In this document: piece by piece, positions 62,215 through 64,000 of the stretch
Layout of the letters: every line of letters starts with the position of its first letter
Numbering within the stretch: position 1 is the first letter of the stretch
DNA from: Noviherbaspirillum aerium
Lineage (GTDB): Bacteria > Pseudomonadota > Gammaproteobacteria > Burkholderiales > Burkholderiaceae_D
Assembly (NCBI RefSeq): GCF_008929045.1
Contig: NZ_VFAH01000028.1
Span: 1 to 64,000, forward strand
DNA length: 64,000 nt
Direction: 5' to 3'
Notes under the pieces: model-generated
Seen by the model: only the letters and a program-made list of their open reading frames with translations
Database searches by the model: none
What the model was told of the DNA's origin: nothing
Program-made: the position numbers and the translations under genes

Positions 62215-64000
62215 TGCGGTCAGGCTCCACAGGCGCAGTGCCACATGAATCTCGAGCGCTCGACTGGGGCTGCTCCAGTGGCCAAGAAGTTCGTCGACAT
62301 TCGCCAGGCGTTGCCGCACCGTATTGACATGGATTTTCAGGCTCGCAGCGGTTGATTTGGCATTTTGATTGTTGTCCAGGTATTTCAGCAGCGTGTCGGC
62401 TATTTGGGTGCCTCGTTTCAGATCGTGTGCGATCACCGGCCCGACACAGGCATCGATGAAGGCTTTCAGGCTTCCCTGGTCATGCGACTCGAACAGTACC
62501 GAATACAGCGCCATCTGGTTCTGGTCAATGACCTGTCCATTGATGCCGATGCGCTGCAGGACAGATAATCCCCGCCGCAGCGAACCGTACACCACGCGGA
62601 AAGCCTCGACCGTGGCGATCGGCCTGGAAAGGATGCCGCAGAAGGCGCCGTTGAATTCGCGCCTGGCGATTGCGCTGAACTCCCTGACCACATCCTGAGC
62701 CTTCGTCGTGGCGCACAGGATGGCCAATGTGCCATCCAGCTCATCGAGGACAAGGTCGGAAAAGCGGTTCTCCGAACGCAGCCGGCGCGCCACCGTTTCG
62801 GGGCCCGGATGCTTCGTATCAACGAGGATCAGGGAAAACGCTTGCGAGAGATCCAGCCCCAGGCGTCTGGCACGCTCCAGCGTCGAGCCCCGTCCCTCGA
62901 GATGGGTGGCGACCAGCGAGCGCAGCAGTCCCGAGACCTCGCGGTTCCTGCTGGCCTCCATGCGTTCCTGCGATAACAGCACGATCGCCATGACGCTTGC
63001 GCTCCGCTCGAAAGTGCGGACTGAAATCTCGTCCAGGTCTTCGTGGCGATACAGCAGCATCGCACCCAGTACGTCATTGCCGCCGATGACGGCGGCGACT
63101 CTGCAGATTTCCCCGTCCTTGCCGCCGTCCTCCCCGCTTTCCTTTGCGAGGGCGATCACCGAGCGGCCGCCCTGTCTGCTTTCCCGTATGGCCCGTGTGA
63201 TGGAAGCGCTGGGCGCGGTGTGCGGCGCATAGGCATCGCTCAATATTCCCTTGTATTCGGCGGAGCTTGCGCGGCTGATCACGTGAAAGGCTTCGTCCAA
63301 AACAAGGACGCTGCCGCCCAGCAGCTGGGCGACGGTTTGCGTGAGCGTGATAAGCGATGCGCCTTTCGCAAGCAGCGCGGTGAGCTGTTCATGGGCTTCC
63401 GCCGCCTTTTGCACGTCACGCGCATGGCGTTCAAGCTCGGCACGCGCGTGATCGGCCTTCTCCAGCGCCATCTTGGCCTGTTCGAAAGCCTTCGCATTCT
63501 TGATGGCCACGGCGGCATGTGTCGCCAGCGTGCTGAGAATGGCGATATTGAGTGCGGTATGGGTACGCTGATATCTGTCGGCGACGAACAGCAGGCCAAT
63601 CACGTCGTCATCAAACAGCAATGGCACGCCGGCCATGGCGGCGACACCCTCGCTGCGAAATGTGCTGTCGAGCGCCGGGTCATGCGGGAAGCGATTGTCG
63701 AGCAGATAGTTGGGCGTATAGAAGGGCAGGCGGGTGGACAACACCATGCCTGCAATGCCATGTTTCCGGCTTGCGGTCATCTTCGTCGTGTTGATGGAAA
63801 TGGCGCCGTCGGTTACCTGCACCCGGAATTCTTCCGCTTCCTCGTCGTACACGGTAAGCCATGCGAGGTGAGATCCCAGCAGTGTCCTGGCCCGGGTCAC
63901 AATGGCATTCAGCAAGCTCGTCAGATCAAGGCGGCTGGAGAGATCCTTTGCGGAATCCACCATTGCAAGCAAGCCCTGCTCGCTTAACTGATGCTGTTCC
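62212..64000 (-). CDS. PucR/CdaR-type regulator with GAF domain (5' end outside window)
   Basis: At least 586 residues are visible from the first TTG and the open frame continues to the window edge, so the true start is probably beyond. The GAF domain comes first (LLNAIVTRARTLLG.., GVAAMAGVPLLFDDDVIGLL, VADRYQRTHTALNIAILSTL), then a helical linker, a second sensory part, and the C-terminal PucR helix-turn-helix (TLLKYLDNNQNAKSTAASLK, then IHVNTVRQRLANVDELL). Such regulators control degradation pathways; the convergent thiolase and upstream tannase are possible targets. The stop is the end of the palindromic element. Confidence 0.88.
   Translation of the reverse strand, partial: EQHQLSEQGLLAMVDSAKDLSSRLDLTSLLNAIVTRARTLLGSHLAWLTVYDEEAEEFRVQVTDGAISINTTKMTASRKHGIAGMVLSTRLPFYTPNYLLDNRFPHDPALDSTFRSEGVAAMAGVPLLFDDDVIGLLFVADRYQRTHTALNIAILSTLATHAAVAIKNAKAFEQAKMALEKADHARAELERHARDVQKAAEAHEQLTALLAKGASLITLTQTVAQLLGGSVLVLDEAFHVISRASSAEYKGILSDAYAPHTAPSASITRAIRESRQGGRSVIALAKESGEDGGKDGEICRVAAVIGGNDVLGAMLLYRHEDLDEISVRTFERSASVMAIVLLSQERMEASRNREVSGLLRSLVATHLEGRGSTLERARRLGLDLSQAFSLILVDTKHPGPETVARRLRSENRFSDLVLDELDGTLAILCATTKAQDVVREFSAIARREFNGAFCGILSRPIATVEAFRVVYGSLRRGLSVLQRIGINGQVIDQNQMALYSVLFESHDQGSLKAFIDACVGPVIAHDLKRGTQIADTLLKYLDNNQNAKSTAASLKIHVNTVRQRLANVDELLGHWSSPSRALEIHVALRLWSLTA

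Noticed and set aside
62076-62327. Frames at 6344-6562 and 62076-62327 with similar translations
   Set aside because: The similarity comes from the palindromic DNA element, which reads similarly in several frames; it is not a protein family.
1-64000. CRISPR arrays, rRNA genes, restriction-modification or toxin systems
   Set aside because: No regularly spaced direct repeats, no rRNA sequence and no recognisable genes of these kinds were seen.

Overview
The window looks like a chromosomal segment of a betaproteobacterium of the order Burkholderiales, most likely family Oxalobacteraceae (Herbaspirillum/Noviherbaspirillum/Herminiimonas type). The reasons are a Burkholderiales-type trimeric porin, a Bug/TctC solute receptor beside a LysR regulator, a DUF2058 protein, paired cold-shock proteins and a betaproteobacterial-style minor-pilin/PilY1 cluster. 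This assignment is inferred from protein style, not from a marker gene. There is no rRNA, CRISPR array or intact transposon; two tRNA genes are present.

Layout. 1-3.5 kb is a low-density accessory stretch: small unknown ORFs, an XRE-type repressor with a repeat-bearing divergent promoter, DnaA-box-like sites, a cold-shock gene and a truncated IS5-type transposase. 3.5-13 kb holds glycogen phosphorylase, small unknown genes, tRNA-Asp and tRNA-Glu, two broken Hsp20 genes, a second cold-shock gene and a secreted GH16 glucanase. 13-24 kb is metabolic: a sugar dehydrogenase lipoprotein, then a LysR/TctC pair, then two convergent operons that look like D-amino-acid catabolism (D-serine dehydratase and a D-threonine-aldolase-type enzyme against amidase, FAD oxidase and RidA), then a porin.

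24.7-39.6 kb is the most interesting part. It encodes two RsbU-type phosphatases, an outer-membrane protein with an internal repeat, a STAS antagonist, a sugar-nucleotide pyrophosphorylase, an RsbW-type kinase, a cellulose-synthase-like glycosyltransferase, three consecutive DUF3131 proteins, a GH16 glucanase and an OpgC-type acyltransferase. I read it as a beta-glucan-type polysaccharide production, trimming, export and acyl-decoration locus controlled by a built-in partner-switching module.

40-50 kb holds a GbsR/DCC/epimerase group with a 30-bp perfect palindrome over its leader, a DUF3293 gene with a LexA-type box, an extra divergent Hfq, a DUF2058 protein and an exported cyanophycinase-like protein. 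50.8-57.9 kb is a complete minor-pilin operon (pilE, fimT, pilV, pilW, pilX, pilY1). 58-64 kb holds an IS3 remnant, a tannase-family lipoprotein, a thiolase and a PucR-type regulator that runs off the window.

Several short dispersed palindromic elements (about 66-170 bp, some starting with TAGAG) lie at gene ends. One full-length pair (47.4 and 57.9 kb) and another (6.4 and 62.1 kb) are clearly homologous. In three cases the TAG at the element end is also the stop codon of the adjoining gene.
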